Assembly (NCBI GenBank): GCA_965248775.1
Contig: OZ252150.1
Span: 2,294,001 to 2,358,000, forward strand
Direction of reading: 5' to 3'
DNA: 64,000 bases
Source: JBHHUI01 sp965248775
Lineage (GTDB): Bacteria; Chloroflexota; Anaerolineae; Anaerolineales; JBHHUI01
This document shows positions 41,141-51,313 of the stretch, in pieces (position 1 is the stretch's first letter; each line of letters starts with the position of its first letter). Position numbers and translations under genes: made by a program. Under the pieces are notes generated by a model that saw nothing but the letters and a program-made list of their open reading frames with translations, had not been told where the DNA came from and did not search any database.

Positions 41141-41965
41141 ATGCTAAACCCGCGTCCGTTCCTCAAATGGGCTGGTGGCAAGAGCCGGCTACTGGCCCAA
41201 TTTGAGCCCCTCTTCCCTAACGATATTCAACAATACCGCGAACCCTTTGCGGGCAGTGGCGCTGTTTTCTTTCATCTGCAGCGGAGCGCTGTTGCGCCTT
41301 TCGACGCACTGCTCTCCGATGAAAACGATGAGTTGATCAATTGCTATAGAATCGTACGCGAGGCGCCAGAAGAGTTGATTGCGCAACTCGCTGAACATGA
41401 TGCGCAGCATAGGGAGGAGTACTACTATGCAACGCGGAGCCAGCGGCCGGGAAAACTCGATCCGACAACGCGTGCCGCCCGGACGATCTATCTGAACAAA
41501 ACCTGTTTCAATGGGCTCTATCGTGTGAACAAACGCGGTGAATTCAATGTGCCCATGGGGCGCTATCGAAATCCACGCATTCTGGATCGGGAAAATCTTT
41601 TGGCCGTGAGCCAGGCACTTCAAAACGTTGCGTTGGAAGTTAATGATTTTCGTTTACTGCCGGAGAAGGTTCAAACGGGTGAGTTCATTTATTTTGACCC
41701 GCCGTATAACCCCGTCAGCAAAACAGCCAATTTCACCAGCTACACAGCCCACGAATTTAATGATAACGATCAACGCGAACTTGCAGCTGTTTATCGCAGG
41801 CTGGATCACCTCGGTTGCCAATTGATGTTGAGCAATTCCGACACGTCGTTGGTACGCGAACTCTATGCCGACTTTCGGCTTGCAGAAGTATTTGTCGGGC
41901 GCGCGATCAATTCACGTGCCGAACGGCGGGGGAAAGTGCGCGAGCTTGTTGTGCTGAATTATTAG
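41141..41965 (+). CDS. Dam-type adenine-specific DNA methyltransferase, orphan
   Basis: The 274-residue D12-class enzyme has an N-terminal PRPFLKWAGGKSRLL with SAM-binding REPFAGSGAVFFHL, the TRD region, and the catalytic IYFDPPYNPVSKTANF (DPPY). It resembles Dam/DpnM enzymes that methylate GATC; recognition is not provable here. No endonuclease gene is adjacent, so it is an orphan methylase for repair, replication control or protection. Confidence 0.9.
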   Translation: MLNPRPFLKWAGGKSRLLAQFEPLFPNDIQQYREPFAGSGAVFFHLQRSAVAPFDALLSDENDELINCYRIVREAPEELIAQLAEHDAQHREEYYYATRSQRPGKLDPTTRAARTIYLNKTCFNGLYRVNKRGEFNVPMGRYRNPRILDRENLLAVSQALQNVALEVNDFRLLPEKVQTGEFIYFDPPYNPVSKTANFTSYTAHEFNDNDQRELAAVYRRLDHLGCQLMLSNSDTSLVRELYADFRLAEVFVGRAINSRAERRGKVRELVVLNY

Positions 41966-41967
41966 AG

Positions 41968-42435
41968 TCAGGAAGTTTTCGCTGTCTTGTTTTCCCACAG
42001 TTGGCGCGTCAATTGGATGTGGCCGAGGTGCAGGGCGGAGTGCTCCAGAGCGTGTTGCAGTGCCCAGGCCACAGTTGTTTGTTCTCCGTCCATTATCGAG
42101 TCTCGTTGCGTCGCCAGATCGTCGAGGGTGAGTTGTACGATCGTTTCTTTCACAACCCGGCGAGTTTCGGCTAAGCGCGCTTGCAATGCAGCCGCATCCC
42201 ATTCCGTCGCAAGGAACTCCGCAGCGCGGTCGCGGCCGGTGTGGGTGTCTCCGGCAACATCGCAAATCCAATACTTCTCAGCGCCCGTTAGATGAACGAT
42301 CAGAACTGTGAGCGAGTTCATGCCGGGGCCGGGTTTCCAATCGAACGCCGCTGCCGGCAACTCCTCAATTGTCGCCCGCACCTGTTTGTGGATTGAGTCC
42401 AGGCGCTCGTAGTAGTCCTCGAAAAACTGTTCCAT
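41968..42435 (-). CDS. DinB-family protein
   Basis: The 155-residue four-helix bundle has metal-site His residues (VLIVHLTGAEKYW, LQHALEHSALHLGHI). It resembles the DUF664/DinB group of thiol transferases; the substrate is unknown. It converges on the methyltransferase gene with three bases between their stops. It is distinct in sequence from the DinB protein at 23211. Confidence 0.85.
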   Translation of the reverse strand: MEQFFEDYYERLDSIHKQVRATIEELPAAAFDWKPGPGMNSLTVLIVHLTGAEKYWICDVAGDTHTGRDRAAEFLATEWDAAALQARLAETRRVVKETIVQLTLDDLATQRDSIMDGEQTTVAWALQHALEHSALHLGHIQLTRQLWENKTAKTS

Positions 42436-42441
42436 TGTGCC

Positions 42442-43656
42442 TCACTTTCTGCTCGCTGTATCTTGTAATAATTTTTCGAACTCGTCTGTTAAAGTCTCCC
42501 AATCACAGTTCATCTCTACAAAACGCCGGGCTTGCCGGCCTTCTTGTCGGCGTGTCTTGGAGGCCAGAAATTTTGTGAGTGCGGATATGAGTGTATCTCT
42601 GCGCGTGTAGGTCACCCCATTCCCAGGTGGCACCTCACGTATGACGCCCGGTAATTCCGAAGCCAGGACAGGCTTGCCGGAAGCCATGTATTCATAGAGT
42701 TTGATCGGGACAATGTGACGGGTAATTTCATTTATATTCGAGAAAAGCAAGCAGACATCGGCGGCGGCTATGAATGCGGGCATCATTTCATAAGTCTGTC
42801 GCCCGGTGAAGACCACCCGTTCGGACAGGTCGAGCTGTTTGCACTGTCGCTGCAGTTCGGCCTCGGCTTCACCGGCGCCGACAATGAGCAGCTTTACCTC
42901 GGATGGTAGGTCCGGAAGCGCGCGCAAGATCGCATCAATCCCGGCAAATTTGTAGAGCCAGCCGATGAAGATAAGCACCACATCGTCAGATTTGAAGCCA
43001 TAGGCTGCGCGGAGTTTGGCGCCTGAGTTTGAAGGATGGAAACGAATTAAATCAACGCCGGTGCGGATGATGCTGGATATGTCCAAACGCGCGCCGAGCG
43101 CAGCGCCGTAGTCACGCAGTTCGTGATTGATAAAGAGTGTGCGGTCTGCAGTGCGCAGCAGGCGCTTTTCAACAGAACGGGCTAAGGGCTGTATACTGCG
43201 GTTCGGGACAAGCGTGTGGAGAGCATCGATGACGTGCAGCAGGAATGGAATATTGTAGCGGCGCGCAGCTCGCAGAGCGGGTAATCCAGTTGAAAGCGCG
43301 TAATCAATAATCACATCCGGTCGTTCAGCTGCTGCTAAATCATTGAGTACCCGTTGGAAAGTGAAGAGCGATAGTATCCGTGCGATTCCCGGCAACCGCA
43401 GTGTCCCCGGGCGGACGACCCGCACGCTGGCATTGGGGAGGACGCGGCTGACATTCGTCCAGATCTGTTTCCGGGCTAGCAGCGGGGCACGTGGCCAGGG
43501 AGTATAAAGAATCTCAAAATCTACGACCACAACTTCATGGCCGCGCAGAGTCAAGCGCTCGAAAAGATGATGTTGTTGGTGTGGCCCGCGTCTTAGCCAG
43601 TCGGTCTCTTGAACAACAAGCAGTTTGAACGCTGATGAATTAGTTGAAAAACTCAA
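42442..43656 (-). CDS. GT4-family glycosyltransferase
   Basis: The 404-residue product has a GT-B fold. The N-terminal acceptor domain has HQQHHLFERLTLRGHEVVVV. The C-terminal donor domain has VLIFIGWLYKFAGIDAIL and the nucleotide-sugar EX7E-like region IKLYEYMASGKPVLASELPG. It transfers sugars from a nucleotide donor in the cytoplasm, probably for lipid-linked or surface glycans. It is divergent from galE, with a 111-bp intergenic region that should hold both promoters. Confidence 0.9.
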   Translation of the reverse strand: MSFSTNSSAFKLLVVQETDWLRRGPHQQHHLFERLTLRGHEVVVVDFEILYTPWPRAPLLARKQIWTNVSRVLPNASVRVVRPGTLRLPGIARILSLFTFQRVLNDLAAAERPDVIIDYALSTGLPALRAARRYNIPFLLHVIDALHTLVPNRSIQPLARSVEKRLLRTADRTLFINHELRDYGAALGARLDISSIIRTGVDLIRFHPSNSGAKLRAAYGFKSDDVVLIFIGWLYKFAGIDAILRALPDLPSEVKLLIVGAGEAEAELQRQCKQLDLSERVVFTGRQTYEMMPAFIAAADVCLLFSNINEITRHIVPIKLYEYMASGKPVLASELPGVIREVPPGNGVTYTRRDTLISALTKFLASKTRRQEGRQARRFVEMNCDWETLTDEFEKLLQDTASRK

Positions 43657-43767
43657 AGTTTTCGGTACAATCTTCCTTGGTTCTCCGCATAACCTTCCCC
43701 ATAGGAAATTCCATTTGAATTATTTGTCTGACTCAACCCTATATACGCTCGCAGATTAAGCAATTTA

Positions 43768-44754
43768 ATGTCCCCAAATACTATTCTCCTCACTGGCGGC
43801 GCGGGCTATGTTGGTTCAGTTTGCACGGAAGCGTTAATCTCGAGCGGTTACAATGTCGTCGTTCTCGATAACTTGCGCTCTGGAAACCGCCAGGCTGTCC
43901 ACCCAGATACAGTATTTATAAAAGGGAATGTCGGTAATCTCAGTCTTTTGAAAAGCCTCTTCAACCAGCACGAATTCTATGCTGTTATGCATTTTGCGGC
44001 TGAGACATTGGTTACAGCGGCGGGCACCGATCCGCACAGGTACTTTGTCAATAACCTGACTCGCGGCCTATCTTTGCTGAAAGCGATGAATCAAGCTGGT
44101 TGTCGGCGTATTATATTTTCTTCCACCGCTGCTGTATATGGAGAGCCGGTGAGCGTCCCTGTATTTGAATCGCATCCGACTGCTCCACTCAACGCCTATG
44201 GCGAATCAAAGTTGATGTTCGAACAAATTCTTGGAAATTACCAACATGCGTACGGGTTGCATTCCGTTATCTTTCGTTACTTTAATGCATCTGGTGCAAG
44301 TGAACGTTACGGCGAATTTCACAAGCCAGAAACGCATTTGATTCCTCTCATTCTTCGTGTACCAGCCGGGGAGCGTTCACACGTTGACATCTATGGACAA
44401 GACTATGATACTCGAGATGGGACCTGTATTCGTGACTATGTACATGTCAAAGACATCGCTGCTGCGCATGTGCTCGGGCTAGAACGAATTGATACACTTG
44501 GGCATGCTGTCTTCAACCTGGGGAATGGTCGTGGTTTTTCCGTTCGACAAGTGATCCGAGCGGCTGAAGTAATAACAAATTGCAAAATTAAGACAGAGTT
44601 GAAAGCGCGGCGGCCCGGCGATCCGGCAAATCTGGTTGCTTCTTCTAAAAAGGCAATGGACGAACTTGGCTGGCAGCCACAGCAACCAACACTCCAACAA
44701 ATTGTTGGTTCTGCTTGGAAGTGGCAGCAACAACACAGGTATGATAATCCGTGA
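43768..44754 (+). CDS. galE: UDP-glucose 4-epimerase
   Basis: The 328-residue short-chain dehydrogenase-like enzyme has an NAD site (LLTGGAGYVGSVCTEAL), the catalytic Ser/Tyr/Lys set in FSSTAAVYGEPV and NAYGESKLMFEQ, and RYFNASGA. It interconverts UDP-glucose and UDP-galactose, supplying donor sugars to the neighbouring transferases. Its stop overlaps the ATG of the next gene, so the two are translationally coupled. Confidence 0.93.
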   Translation: MSPNTILLTGGAGYVGSVCTEALISSGYNVVVLDNLRSGNRQAVHPDTVFIKGNVGNLSLLKSLFNQHEFYAVMHFAAETLVTAAGTDPHRYFVNNLTRGLSLLKAMNQAGCRRIIFSSTAAVYGEPVSVPVFESHPTAPLNAYGESKLMFEQILGNYQHAYGLHSVIFRYFNASGASERYGEFHKPETHLIPLILRVPAGERSHVDIYGQDYDTRDGTCIRDYVHVKDIAAAHVLGLERIDTLGHAVFNLGNGRGFSVRQVIRAAEVITNCKIKTELKARRPGDPANLVASSKKAMDELGWQPQQPTLQQIVGSAWKWQQQHRYDNP

Positions 44755-45554
44755 CAGAAGATATGTCAGAAAACAAATCCCGATCTGAACGAGAGGTCGA
44801 AGTTTCTGTTGTGATGCCCTGCCTGAACGAGGCGCGTACCATCGTGGCCTGCATCCAAGAGATTCAGCAGACGTTCGAGGAATTGGGCGCTCAGGGAGAA
44901 GTGGTTGTTTCCGATAACGGATCGACAGATGGTTCTGTCTTGCTCGCGGAACAACATGGAGCAGTCGTCGTGCATGAGGACAAGCGAGGGTATGGAAATG
45001 CTTGCCAGGCTGGGATGCGGGCTGCCCGTGGCAAATACATATTCAAGATGGATGCAGATGGCACGTATGTGCCTGCCGATATCGGCGCATTCCTCAAGGA
45101 ATTTAATAAAGGGTACGATTATGTGATTGGGTCGCGGTTGAAGGGTAACATCCTATCGGGTGCGATGCCGATCTCCCATCGCTATCTGGGCAATCCAGTC
45201 ATGAGCATTTCAGCACGCTTGCTATGCAGTACGGGAATTTCGGATTTGTGCTGCGGCCTGAAAGCCTTCACACGGGAGGCGTTCGCCAGTCTGGAATTCA
45301 CCTCGCCCGGCATGGTGTTCGGACCTGAGACGACGATCCGCAGTCGCCAGAAAGGTTTGAAAATCGCCGAGGTTCCAATTACTTATCGGCCCGACAGTCG
45401 AGAAGGGCATACCAACTTAAACCGCTACCGAGACGGCATAAATAATATGTTGTTTATCTTTCGAGAGAGTTTCCTCTTCAAGCACTATGCTCGCCGGTCG
45501 GAGAAGAAACTAACTGAGGATGTGCAGGTTATGAGTTCTCCATCCGGTAAATAA
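44751..45554 (+). CDS. GT2-family glycosyltransferase, dolichol-phosphate-mannose-synthase type
   Basis: The 267-residue GT-A enzyme has VSVVMPCLNEARTIVACIQE, SDNGSTDGS, FKMDADGTYVPADIG (DxD) and VIGSRLKG. There is no C-terminal membrane domain. It probably makes a polyprenyl-phosphate sugar, the donor used by the GT39 enzymes next door. Its 3' end overlaps the convergent GT39 gene by 26 bp. Confidence 0.9.
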   Translation: MTEDMSENKSRSEREVEVSVVMPCLNEARTIVACIQEIQQTFEELGAQGEVVVSDNGSTDGSVLLAEQHGAVVVHEDKRGYGNACQAGMRAARGKYIFKMDADGTYVPADIGAFLKEFNKGYDYVIGSRLKGNILSGAMPISHRYLGNPVMSISARLLCSTGISDLCCGLKAFTREAFASLEFTSPGMVFGPETTIRSRQKGLKIAEVPITYRPDSREGHTNLNRYRDGINNMLFIFRESFLFKHYARRSEKKLTEDVQVMSSPSGK

Positions 45555-47307
45555 TGAGCGAATGCGTCGGGCCGGCAAACACTTCCTCAAAACCGGCTCC
45601 GCCTTCCAAATCCAACAGAACATCACTATCCTCCCAGTCCAAAAGTCTGTACACCGACCGTGCCCACGAGCCGACGACGAAAAAGTCATACCCTGCCAAC
45701 TGCTCCGTGGTATACGGATAACCGACAGTGACATCGTGGTCTAGAAGATAATAATTCAGCCGACCATCCATCGAGTAAATACGCGCCTCTGCTTGCGCAT
45801 GATCGCGCAGATAAGCAACGGCCGGATAGAGATCGCCTTTGGCGCGCGCGAGTCGCTCACCGTAACTCGCAGTGGGTTCGGTCAGCCAGAGAAGCGCACC
45901 GCCCGGTCTGGCTTGCCAGATGCCGCTCCCGGAAGCAATCAGCGCGGCGCTGGTCAGGAGCACTGTTGCAGATGATCTGGAGAGGTGCGGATGCACAAAC
46001 GTCCACAACTTCGCGAGTACTCCGCCTGCAGCAATGGCATAGTAAGGCAGCACTGTCAGTAGGAAGCGCGGGTCGTATGAGAAAAGCCACCACCAGAGTA
46101 GGGTATACGGAATACTCCACAGCAGCGTCTGCAGGAGCGGGCGCGGCAACCGGTTGCAAACCAACGCCAGACATGCCCCGGTCAGACCCAGGATATATAC
46201 CGGTGCGAGCAGATATCCGAAGTCGCGGAAATAGGCTATGAAGGGTAGCAGATGCGCCAGGTCATTGAGCGCTTGCTGAGTGTAAAATGTTCCTGGCCCG
46301 GGGACGGCAGCCCCCCAGCCGTCGTAGATTGCATTGCGGATATACCACCAGCCGCCACCGACGAGCGCGACGCACAGCATTAGCAGTCCGTGTCCCACAA
46401 TTCTCAATACGCGCGTTGGATAGCCCCTTCGTAACTCGGCCACCGCGGTGGCGGCGACGATCAAGCCCAGCACAGCCAGCGCTGCAAATCCGGCTTGTTT
46501 CGTCCACAGCGCAAGCCCGGCAAGGAACCCAGTCAGGATTGCCAAACGCAAGGATCGTGACTCGCGCCAGCAATCTACGGCGTATGTCGTCAACACCATA
46601 TACAGCGCGCTGGGGATATCGACATAACCGACCGGGGCCCAGAAGATGAATAGCGGCGTTGCAGCCAGAATGAGAGCTGCCGTCCGTGCTGCGGCTGACC
46701 CCAACCACCGTCTCGCAAGTGCATAGGTGGCCAATACGGTTATTGCGCTGAACAACACCGGGAACACTCGCGCGGCCTGTTCGGGCAGCCCGTCTGCAGC
46801 GAAGAATGTAATTGCGTAGGCAATCGGCAGCAGAAACGGATAGCCGCGCGCCTCGGCAGTTAGTTGTTGATTTTCGTAAATCAGGCGTGCAAAGTACCCA
46901 TAGCGGCTAATTTCGTCGTCCCCAGTGAAGGGATAATAAGTGGCCTGTGCCAGAACGATGAGGCCCACGGCCAACAGGGCGAGACCGAATCCCCACGTCG
47001 CCGGCGTCTGAGATTGGAGCAGGTTCCAAGCGGCCCGCAGCGTGTTGCGCAGCCTGCCACGCTCACCAAACCACAGTGCACTACCTGCCAGGCTAACGAG
47101 CGCCACACCAACAACCACACGCGACAGCAGTATGAAACCGACCACTGCCAGTCCGAGCGTTAGTATTCCCACACTCAGGCCAAAACTGAGCGACCAGAAG
47201 AACGCCTCGTCTGTAATGTGCAGCTGACGGGATATGATCGGCGCAGCCCACAAGGATGTACAGATAATGGCAGCGATAGCCAGCACCCAGTCAAATGCGC
47301 TCATCAT
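45529..47307 (-). CDS. GT39-family membrane glycosyltransferase
   Basis: 592 residues with about eleven hydrophobic segments. The first long loop carries YYPFTGDDEISRYGYFARL with the acidic catalytic pair, and a later LFIFWAPVGYVDIPSALYM matches the PMT/ArnT pattern. The C-terminal soluble domain (about 500-592) is periplasmic or extracellular. It uses polyprenyl-phosphate sugars. It is closely similar in plan to the next gene and overlaps it by four bases, so the pair is a tandem duplication. Confidence 0.88.
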   Translation of the reverse strand: MMSAFDWVLAIAAIICTSLWAAPIISRQLHITDEAFFWSLSFGLSVGILTLGLAVVGFILLSRVVVGVALVSLAGSALWFGERGRLRNTLRAAWNLLQSQTPATWGFGLALLAVGLIVLAQATYYPFTGDDEISRYGYFARLIYENQQLTAEARGYPFLLPIAYAITFFAADGLPEQAARVFPVLFSAITVLATYALARRWLGSAAARTAALILAATPLFIFWAPVGYVDIPSALYMVLTTYAVDCWRESRSLRLAILTGFLAGLALWTKQAGFAALAVLGLIVAATAVAELRRGYPTRVLRIVGHGLLMLCVALVGGGWWYIRNAIYDGWGAAVPGPGTFYTQQALNDLAHLLPFIAYFRDFGYLLAPVYILGLTGACLALVCNRLPRPLLQTLLWSIPYTLLWWWLFSYDPRFLLTVLPYYAIAAGGVLAKLWTFVHPHLSRSSATVLLTSAALIASGSGIWQARPGGALLWLTEPTASYGERLARAKGDLYPAVAYLRDHAQAEARIYSMDGRLNYYLLDHDVTVGYPYTTEQLAGYDFFVVGSWARSVYRLLDWEDSDVLLDLEGGAGFEEVFAGPTHSLIIYRMENS

Positions 47308-49130
47308 CGCAGCCCATTCACAACTTGATAGACGACCGCACCGCCAGAGTGTTCGTAGACCGCCGGCAAGATGTCAGGATCGTCCAAGGCCTGCCCTACT
47401 TCATTTTCAGACTGTCCCCAGAAAGCATATACCGAGTCGCCGAAGGGGGCGCTCACAAAATAGTCTGCCTGCGCCAGTTGTGACAGTTCAGTCGGAAACC
47501 CCTGCTCGAGTGAGTAATCGCTCAACCAGTACGCGAGTGCTCCATCCATCACGAAAAGGCGTGCTCCCGGTGATATGTTTTCGCGAATATACGAGGTCAG
47601 CTGCCAGAGTTCCGGACTGAGTCGGTTCAGTTTGGTGTCGTCGCTCTGGAATGGGTCCCGCACGAGGTGGTAGACCGCACCCATCCGTCCGAAGCTGCCA
47701 AACAGTATTAGTGCGGCTGCTCCTGTGATGACTAGCCAGCGCGGTAAGCGCATCAACGCTGGGAATTTACTGATGCCCCATGCGACCGCGAGTCCGGCAA
47801 CAGCGGCGTAGAAGGGGATGGAGATCAGCAAATAGCGCGTGTCAGAGACAGCCGACCGAAAACTCCACCACCAGAGCAAGTGATAAGGCAAAACAAACGC
47901 AGCCAATAACACGGCGCGCTGGCGGCGGTTAATGCTGCGCGGGGAGACATTCTCGACAGCTGGCCATACAACGCTCGCGGCCCACAGGATGATTCCTAGT
48001 AGCGCAGTGAGTGATAACCAAGGCCCCCATTGACTAATATCTCCAATAAACGTAATGAGTGATTGCAGCGACCTTACAACGCGATGCGTATCAAATGAAC
48101 CCGGTACGATAATTATTCCGTTCACCCCTGATGTCAGATAATTTCGCAGGTACCATGGCCCGGCGACGAGCAGGGCTCCACCGAGCACGCCCAGCCCAGT
48201 TAGCATTTCTCGTTTAAATGCTCGCATCGGCCAACCACGTAAGAGAGGCACACTCGCCAATGCAGGCAACAATACTGCAGCCGACTGTTTCGTCCACAGT
48301 GCAAGCCCGGCCATCAAACCGGCCCCGAATGCCCATTTCATCTCGCCGCGTACAAGCCAGTACCAGGCCAGCAAGAAAGTCAGGCCGTGATACAGCCCGG
48401 AGGGTACGTCGACATAGCCGGATGTAGCCCAGTCCACGAACAACGGGGAACTGAGTAAAAGAATTGCACTCGCCCAACCAGCAGATTTTGAAAACAGAGT
48501 CCGCCCGATTGCATAGGTGACCAGGACTGTCGCCAGCGCAAACGCTGCCACGAAGAGCCCCGCGAGGTGGTCGTTAACTTGCCCGCCGGCCATGAAGGCA
48601 AAGTTATAGAGCAGCTGTACTTCGAGCGGATATCCGATCAGGTTCTCTGAAATGGTGTTGGTATCAAATAGTAGTCGTGCGTTGGGTGCGAAACGTGCGA
48701 GCACGTCGTAGCGGTAGAAGGGGTAGCTGAATGTGTTGATGATGATGACGAGGAGTCCGGCAGCGCAGACGAGCAAGAGCCAGCGCGCCATCTTCGAACT
48801 GGGGAGCAGCGCGAGCAATGCGCGCGGGATATGGCGTAAGGAGCTGTGCAGCTGCCATTCACGCCAGGCCTCGTATCCCAGGCCAAACCACGGTAAGGGC
48901 AATACCAGCGCCGGTTGTAAGAGTCTTCCCGGGAGCAGGCCGAGCGCGAGCATGTACAAGCTCAGAACTCCCGCGCTGCTTCCAATGCCGATCGCCAGCG
49001 CAGCAGCCTCGCCCTCCGTATTGGAGCCCATCCAGCGGCGGGTTGCCGGCCAGAGCCACGTCAAGCTCGCAATGATAGTTAAAATTGCAAAAAAGAAACT
49101 CAAGATGAGGCGTAACGCGGCATCTATCAC
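47304..49130 (-). CDS. GT39-family membrane glycosyltransferase, tandem paralogue
   Basis: 608 residues, same topology. The first loop reads FSYPFYRYDVLARFAPNARL, so the acidic residue is a single Asp rather than the GDDE of its neighbour. Then SPLFVDWATSGYVDVPSGLY and LALWTKQSAAVL match the neighbour closely. The C-terminal domain has RLFVMDGALAYWLSDYSLEQ. It probably acts on the same glycan; donor and acceptor are unknown. Confidence 0.87.
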   Translation of the reverse strand: MIDAALRLILSFFFAILTIIASLTWLWPATRRWMGSNTEGEAAALAIGIGSSAGVLSLYMLALGLLPGRLLQPALVLPLPWFGLGYEAWREWQLHSSLRHIPRALLALLPSSKMARWLLLVCAAGLLVIIINTFSYPFYRYDVLARFAPNARLLFDTNTISENLIGYPLEVQLLYNFAFMAGGQVNDHLAGLFVAAFALATVLVTYAIGRTLFSKSAGWASAILLLSSPLFVDWATSGYVDVPSGLYHGLTFLLAWYWLVRGEMKWAFGAGLMAGLALWTKQSAAVLLPALASVPLLRGWPMRAFKREMLTGLGVLGGALLVAGPWYLRNYLTSGVNGIIIVPGSFDTHRVVRSLQSLITFIGDISQWGPWLSLTALLGIILWAASVVWPAVENVSPRSINRRQRAVLLAAFVLPYHLLWWWSFRSAVSDTRYLLISIPFYAAVAGLAVAWGISKFPALMRLPRWLVITGAAALILFGSFGRMGAVYHLVRDPFQSDDTKLNRLSPELWQLTSYIRENISPGARLFVMDGALAYWLSDYSLEQGFPTELSQLAQADYFVSAPFGDSVYAFWGQSENEVGQALDDPDILPAVYEHSGGAVVYQVVNGLR

Positions 49131-49149
49131 GCATCACGCGCGGAATCGA

Positions 49150-50343
49150 TCAGAAGCGCATCACAATGGGGTGGCGCATAGCGGCCTCTATGGCGACAGA
49201 GGTTGCGGCGAACTCCATCCGCACCGATTCGTGCTCGACTAGCAATGCAAGACAATCTGCATCCCGGCACACTTCGGCCAGCGTTGTCGGGAAATGCATG
49301 CCCTCAACGAGCGGATCGTAATGATCAACTTGATACCCATCTTCTCGCAGGCGGTCTACGACGACGAGTGCTGGACTTTCGCGCATGTCTTCAGTATCAG
49401 CTTTATAGGCTGCGCCGACTGCAACGATGCGCGGTTCGTTAATAGCGCGCACGGCCCGGCGAATACGCGCGGCAATCCGGTCAGGCATCTCGTCATTGAC
49501 AAGTCGAGCAGTAAATATCAAGCGGGAATTGGCAGGGTCAACTTCTTTGATAAACCAGGGGTCGATAGGGATGCAGTGCCCGCCGACCCCGATGCCCGGA
49601 TCGAGAATCCGCACGCGCGGGTGGCGGTTGGCCATCCCAATGGCCTCCTGCACATTAATCCCAAGTGTTTCGGCAACCGCGGCCAGCTCATTGGCGAGTG
49701 CGACATTCACATCCCGATATGTGTTTTCCATCAACTTCGAAAATTCGGCAGTGATGTCATCTGTTTTCAGCAATTCGCCTTTAACAAAGGAGGCATATAG
49801 TTCGGCTGCTATATCCCGTGTTTTCTCGTCCACAGCGCCGATGATACGGTCATTGTGCACGATCTCGTGGAACACATCCCCGGGCAGGATGCGCTCGGGG
49901 CAGTGCGCCAGATGCAGATTGTGACCCACCGTAAGACCCGATTCTTCGAGTAAGGGCGTGACGACTTCCCGACAGGTAAGCGGCGGAACGGTCGATTCAA
50001 GAATGATCAGGTTGCCTGCGCGCAGATAGGGAATGATGGCGCGGACTGCTTCTTTGACCATGCTCAGGTCGGCGACCTTTTTACGTTCATCGAGTGGTGT
50101 CGGTACGGCGATGATAAAGGCCTCGGCCTCGCAAGGCTCCGACTGTGCACGCAAGTTCGCACGTACCTTTGGCTCATCCATGATGGCCTGGAGTTTTTGC
50201 TCATTAATATGAAGCACACCATCGTTGATTGCCCGCACGATGTTTTCATTGATATCGACGCCGATCACTTCATGCCCGGCACGCGCGAGTAAAATCGCAG
50301 CCGGCAAGCCGACATAGCCAGTGCCGATAACAACAATAGTCAT
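49150..50343 (-). CDS. UDP-sugar (ManNAc-type) 6-dehydrogenase
   Basis: 397 residues from ATG 50343 (TIVVIGTGYVGLPAAILLAR), the standard N-terminus of the family; an upstream ATG at 50406 would add 21 non-conserved residues and overlap the epimerase gene. The catalytic Cys is in GIGVGGHCIPIDPWF, and NTYRDVNVALANELA is typical of WecC/UDP-ManNAc dehydrogenase rather than UDP-glucose dehydrogenase. It makes a uronic-acid sugar nucleotide for the surface polysaccharide. Confidence 0.9.
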   Translation of the reverse strand: MTIVVIGTGYVGLPAAILLARAGHEVIGVDINENIVRAINDGVLHINEQKLQAIMDEPKVRANLRAQSEPCEAEAFIIAVPTPLDERKKVADLSMVKEAVRAIIPYLRAGNLIILESTVPPLTCREVVTPLLEESGLTVGHNLHLAHCPERILPGDVFHEIVHNDRIIGAVDEKTRDIAAELYASFVKGELLKTDDITAEFSKLMENTYRDVNVALANELAAVAETLGINVQEAIGMANRHPRVRILDPGIGVGGHCIPIDPWFIKEVDPANSRLIFTARLVNDEMPDRIAARIRRAVRAINEPRIVAVGAAYKADTEDMRESPALVVVDRLREDGYQVDHYDPLVEGMHFPTTLAEVCRDADCLALLVEHESVRMEFAATSVAIEAAMRHPIVMRF

Positions 50344-50392
50344 CAGCTCACTGTTTTTCGCGGCGGCGTGAGATGCGGTTGTGCGTCCAAGC

Positions 50393-51313
50393 TCAATTGA
50401 TTCCATAAATTTGCTTTTGCCACGCGATTGTACGCGGTAAGCCTTCTGCCAATGTCACGGTTGGCTGGTGATCCAGATCCTGCACTGCTTTCGTGATGTC
50501 GCCGTGTTTGTCGCGTGTGTTGTGGTCTTCCATTGGAAGATACTCGACCAGGCTGTCATCTTTGGCCAGCATTCTGAGGATCAGGTCGGATAGTTGCTTA
50601 ATATCGTGATATTCGTGACCGGCAATATTGTAGACCTCACCGGGTTTGAATCGATCAGGATCAGAGATATTTGCCAAAGTGCGAATTGTATCGTCAATGT
50701 AAGTCGAAGTACGATGATGATTGAGAAAAACAGTGTATGGCAGGTTATGCAGCGCATGGTAAATGAAGCGGCAAATGACACTGCGGTATTCTGAATAATA
50801 CTCGCCGGGCCCATAAGTGTTGAATAGCCTCACGCGTACCGTCTCTGTGTTGAAACGATCGGCTGAGTTCATGATCTGCTGCTCGTTGACCCATTTTGAA
50901 ATTGCATAGTCATTCATCTGGCGAATTGGATGCAGGTTGAGTACGTCTTCCGTCATCAGTTCAGCCCAGTCACCGTAAACCTCAGAACTGCTTGAAAATA
51001 CCATGCGGAAGCCAAGCGCCTCTTGAAAACGTAGCATATTTTTGGTTCCGATGACATTGCTGCGCCAGACTTTTTCGAAGTATTCCTCACCATTCCTGCG
51101 ACCAAACTCGGCTGCGAGGTGGTAGACGAATTCCGGTTCAACTTTCCCCAGCATATGTTGAACCTGACGGTAGTCTGAGGCATCCGTGCGGACATAGTTT
51201 GGGCCGGCTGCGTGTGGTAGATCGCATACCCAAACCTCGTGTGCGCGGTTCCTGAGTTCGGCACTCAGAGCAGCGCCGATCGCACCCAGGCCGCCGGTGA
51301 TGAGAATTTTCAT
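50393..51313 (-). CDS. NAD-dependent sugar epimerase/dehydratase
   Basis: 306 residues from ATG 51313 (MKILITGGLGAIGAALSAEL); the longer frame overlaps the upstream gene. It has a Rossmann site and the catalytic YAISKWVNEQ (YxxxK) with FSSSSEVYGDW. It acts on a nucleotide sugar, the exact one unknown. The ATG overlaps the stop of the membrane protein gene upstream, and it is followed closely by the dehydrogenase. Confidence 0.88.
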   Translation of the reverse strand: MKILITGGLGAIGAALSAELRNRAHEVWVCDLPHAAGPNYVRTDASDYRQVQHMLGKVEPEFVYHLAAEFGRRNGEEYFEKVWRSNVIGTKNMLRFQEALGFRMVFSSSSEVYGDWAELMTEDVLNLHPIRQMNDYAISKWVNEQQIMNSADRFNTETVRVRLFNTYGPGEYYSEYRSVICRFIYHALHNLPYTVFLNHHRTSTYIDDTIRTLANISDPDRFKPGEVYNIAGHEYHDIKQLSDLILRMLAKDDSLVEYLPMEDHNTRDKHGDITKAVQDLDHQPTVTLAEGLPRTIAWQKQIYGIN